Part shown: positions 62,974 to 64,000 of the stretch, one piece after another
Layout of the letters: every line of letters begins with the position of its first letter
How positions within the stretch are numbered: position 1 is the first letter of the stretch
Assembly (NCBI RefSeq): GCF_004193775.1
Contig: NC_041003.1
Location: forward strand, 46,629,611-46,693,610
Reading direction: 5' to 3'
DNA from: Glycine soja
Lineage: Eukaryota; Streptophyta; Magnoliopsida; Fabales; Fabaceae
DNA length: 64,000 nucleotides
Made by a program: the position numbers and the translations under genes
The notes under the pieces: generated by a model
Database searches by the model: none
What the model saw: the letters and a program-made list of their open reading frames with translations, nothing else
What the model was told of the DNA's origin: nothing

Positions 62974-63136
62974 CGCCATTAACACTGGCAGGAAGCTTGA
63001 ACCGCCAGTGCCAATGACGGGATAGTGGATACCGCCAGTCACAGCAGCGGGACAGGTAAGGGGCAAAACGTGTACCGCCATTTCTCTTGGCGGGACATGC
63101 CTACGTGGGCAGTCCCGCCTTTGGAGTTGGCGGGAT
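62974..63136. repeat. Cluster of five CCGCCA...GGCGGGA small hairpins
   Basis: Imperfect palindromes lie at 62974-62993, 63001-63022, 63031-63053, 63074-63096 and 63113-63136. Each has a CCGCC-type arm, a loop of 8-12 bases and a GGCGGGA-type arm. The surroundings are AT-rich. No transposon ends were identified. Confidence 0.6.
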
Positions 63137-63819
63137 AGGGCATATGTCTCTCTCCTCTCTCCTCTCATGTTACGTTACGTTTGCAAATTGGAAGCATCTA
63201 GTCTTTCTTTTCCCAAAATGTGGAAGTAGGAAAAGGCAAACAAATGACGAAAAAGGTGAGGCTCATTATTTTTTCATGGTTTAGCTTTTTATTTAGAAGA
63301 CTGAAAACATTTTTGTGGGAATCAAACTAAAAAATTAAATTATTCTGTTCAAACATAGAAGATGGAAAATAGAAAAAACTCTTTCATGCACAAATTAAAC
63401 AATTTTTTTCTCAATTTTTTTATCTTTTTGTTTTAAATTGTTTTATAATTTTAAACACATTTTTTATTCTTCTTTCTATACAACTATACAAGAAGAGAAC
63501 AATACTAATTTTCTTATCTTTTATTTCTTTCTTATCATACAATTTGAAAAAAAAATCATTTATATATTTTCTATTCCTTTTCCTTCCTTATGTTTCTCTT
63601 CTTACACTTTTTTTCCATAAATCAAACATACAGTTTTCTATATAATAATAATAATTTTAAACCACTCTACGTGGACAGATGGGACTGAAGCTTGGAGAGT
63701 GATGCTGAATGATGAGACTCAAGCCTGATGATGCAGCTAGGGTTCACATGCACCTGAAATTTTTTTTTTATGCAGGGCTAGGGAGGAGAATAGGGCACTG
63801 TTTGCATAGGAAAATCAGA

Positions 63820-64000
63820 AATCACATGCATGCATGGCAGATTAAAGAGCTAGGCATCTAGGAGGTGACCATACAGAGTTACTTTAATAATGGTGTATAA
63901 ATTTGCTATGTAGCTTTTTTGCTAAAAAATTTCTTTAAATAGAGCAAACTTCAATCATTCTTTGCACTTACATAAATTTGAGACTGAAGAGAGTATTCTG
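63820..64000 (+). promoter_or_regulatory. Possible promoter of a gene starting beyond the right edge
   Basis: CATGCATGCATGG (RY-type motif, near 63825) is followed by GTATAAATT (63894) and CTTTAAATAGAG (63931), the last a reasonable TATA box. The downstream sequence AACTTCAATCATTCTTTGCAC looks like a plant leader. No start codon or coding region lies in the window, so this is only suggestive. Confidence 0.25.

Larger units (their letters stand above)
62314..64000. other. Intergenic right flank
   Basis: AT-rich DNA with a GC-rich hairpin cluster at 62974-63136 and a possible promoter from 63820 to the edge. No coding region was recognised. Small frames here lack domains. Confidence 0.5.

Noticed and set aside
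63690..63830. A possible miRNA precursor
   Set aside because: I compared it mentally with common plant miRNAs (156, 166, 167, 390, 398, 408 and others). No match was found and no convincing hairpin arm was seen.
1..64000. CRISPR arrays, operons, phage or plasmid features
   Set aside because: The DNA is clearly a plant nuclear genome. The direct repeats present are transposon ends, microsatellites or tandem duplications.

Overview
The window looks like nuclear DNA of a dicot, most likely a legume and probably Glycine. It is AT-rich, has long intron-dense genes with canonical GT/AG junctions, and is littered with small plant transposable elements (MULEs, hAT, TRIMs, an Au-type SINE, MITEs). 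The genus is inferred from repeat style and protein similarity from memory, not from a search.

Layout: (1) 1-779, + strand: last exon of a trichome-birefringence-like (TBL) wall-polysaccharide O-acetyltransferase. (2) 1755-29101, - strand: a complete 37-exon gene for APC1, the largest scaffold subunit of the anaphase-promoting complex. I reconstructed it exon by exon; the exon lengths sum to 5421 nt (1806 aa plus stop) with no frame break. Its introns hold most of the mobile DNA: three Au-SINE copies, a decayed BED/hAT transposase gene, TRIM elements, a 1.6-kb MULE with 9-bp target duplications, a MULE MITE and a recent tandem duplication. (3) 29102-36990: intergenic, with the APC1 promoter side and a 3.5-kb degenerate MULE (30259-33739). 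That element carries a dead transposase and, on the other strand, a plant-mobile-domain-like fragment. (4) 37325-49877, + strand: a complete 30-exon clathrin heavy chain gene (5124 nt, 1707 aa), with a TRIM and two MITE-like inverted repeats in introns. (5) 49878-54830: intergenic. (6) 54916-56505, + strand: a two-exon bHLH transcription factor resembling Arabidopsis bHLH51. (7) 60141-60590, + strand: a single-exon secreted glycine-rich protein with an internal 45-bp repeat. (8) 60591-64000: intergenic, with a 609-bp hAT MITE, a GC-rich cluster of small hairpins, and a possible promoter at the right edge.

The genes are unrelated housekeeping, regulatory and wall genes with no operon-like or pathway link. 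TBL and APC1 converge tail to tail; APC1 and clathrin heavy chain diverge head to head across about 8 kb. I found no convincing new biological system. The best observations concern transposon history: insertions datable relative to each other, a 30-bp SINE stub with a perfect target duplication, and a MULE in which transposase and mobile-domain fragments meet tail to tail.
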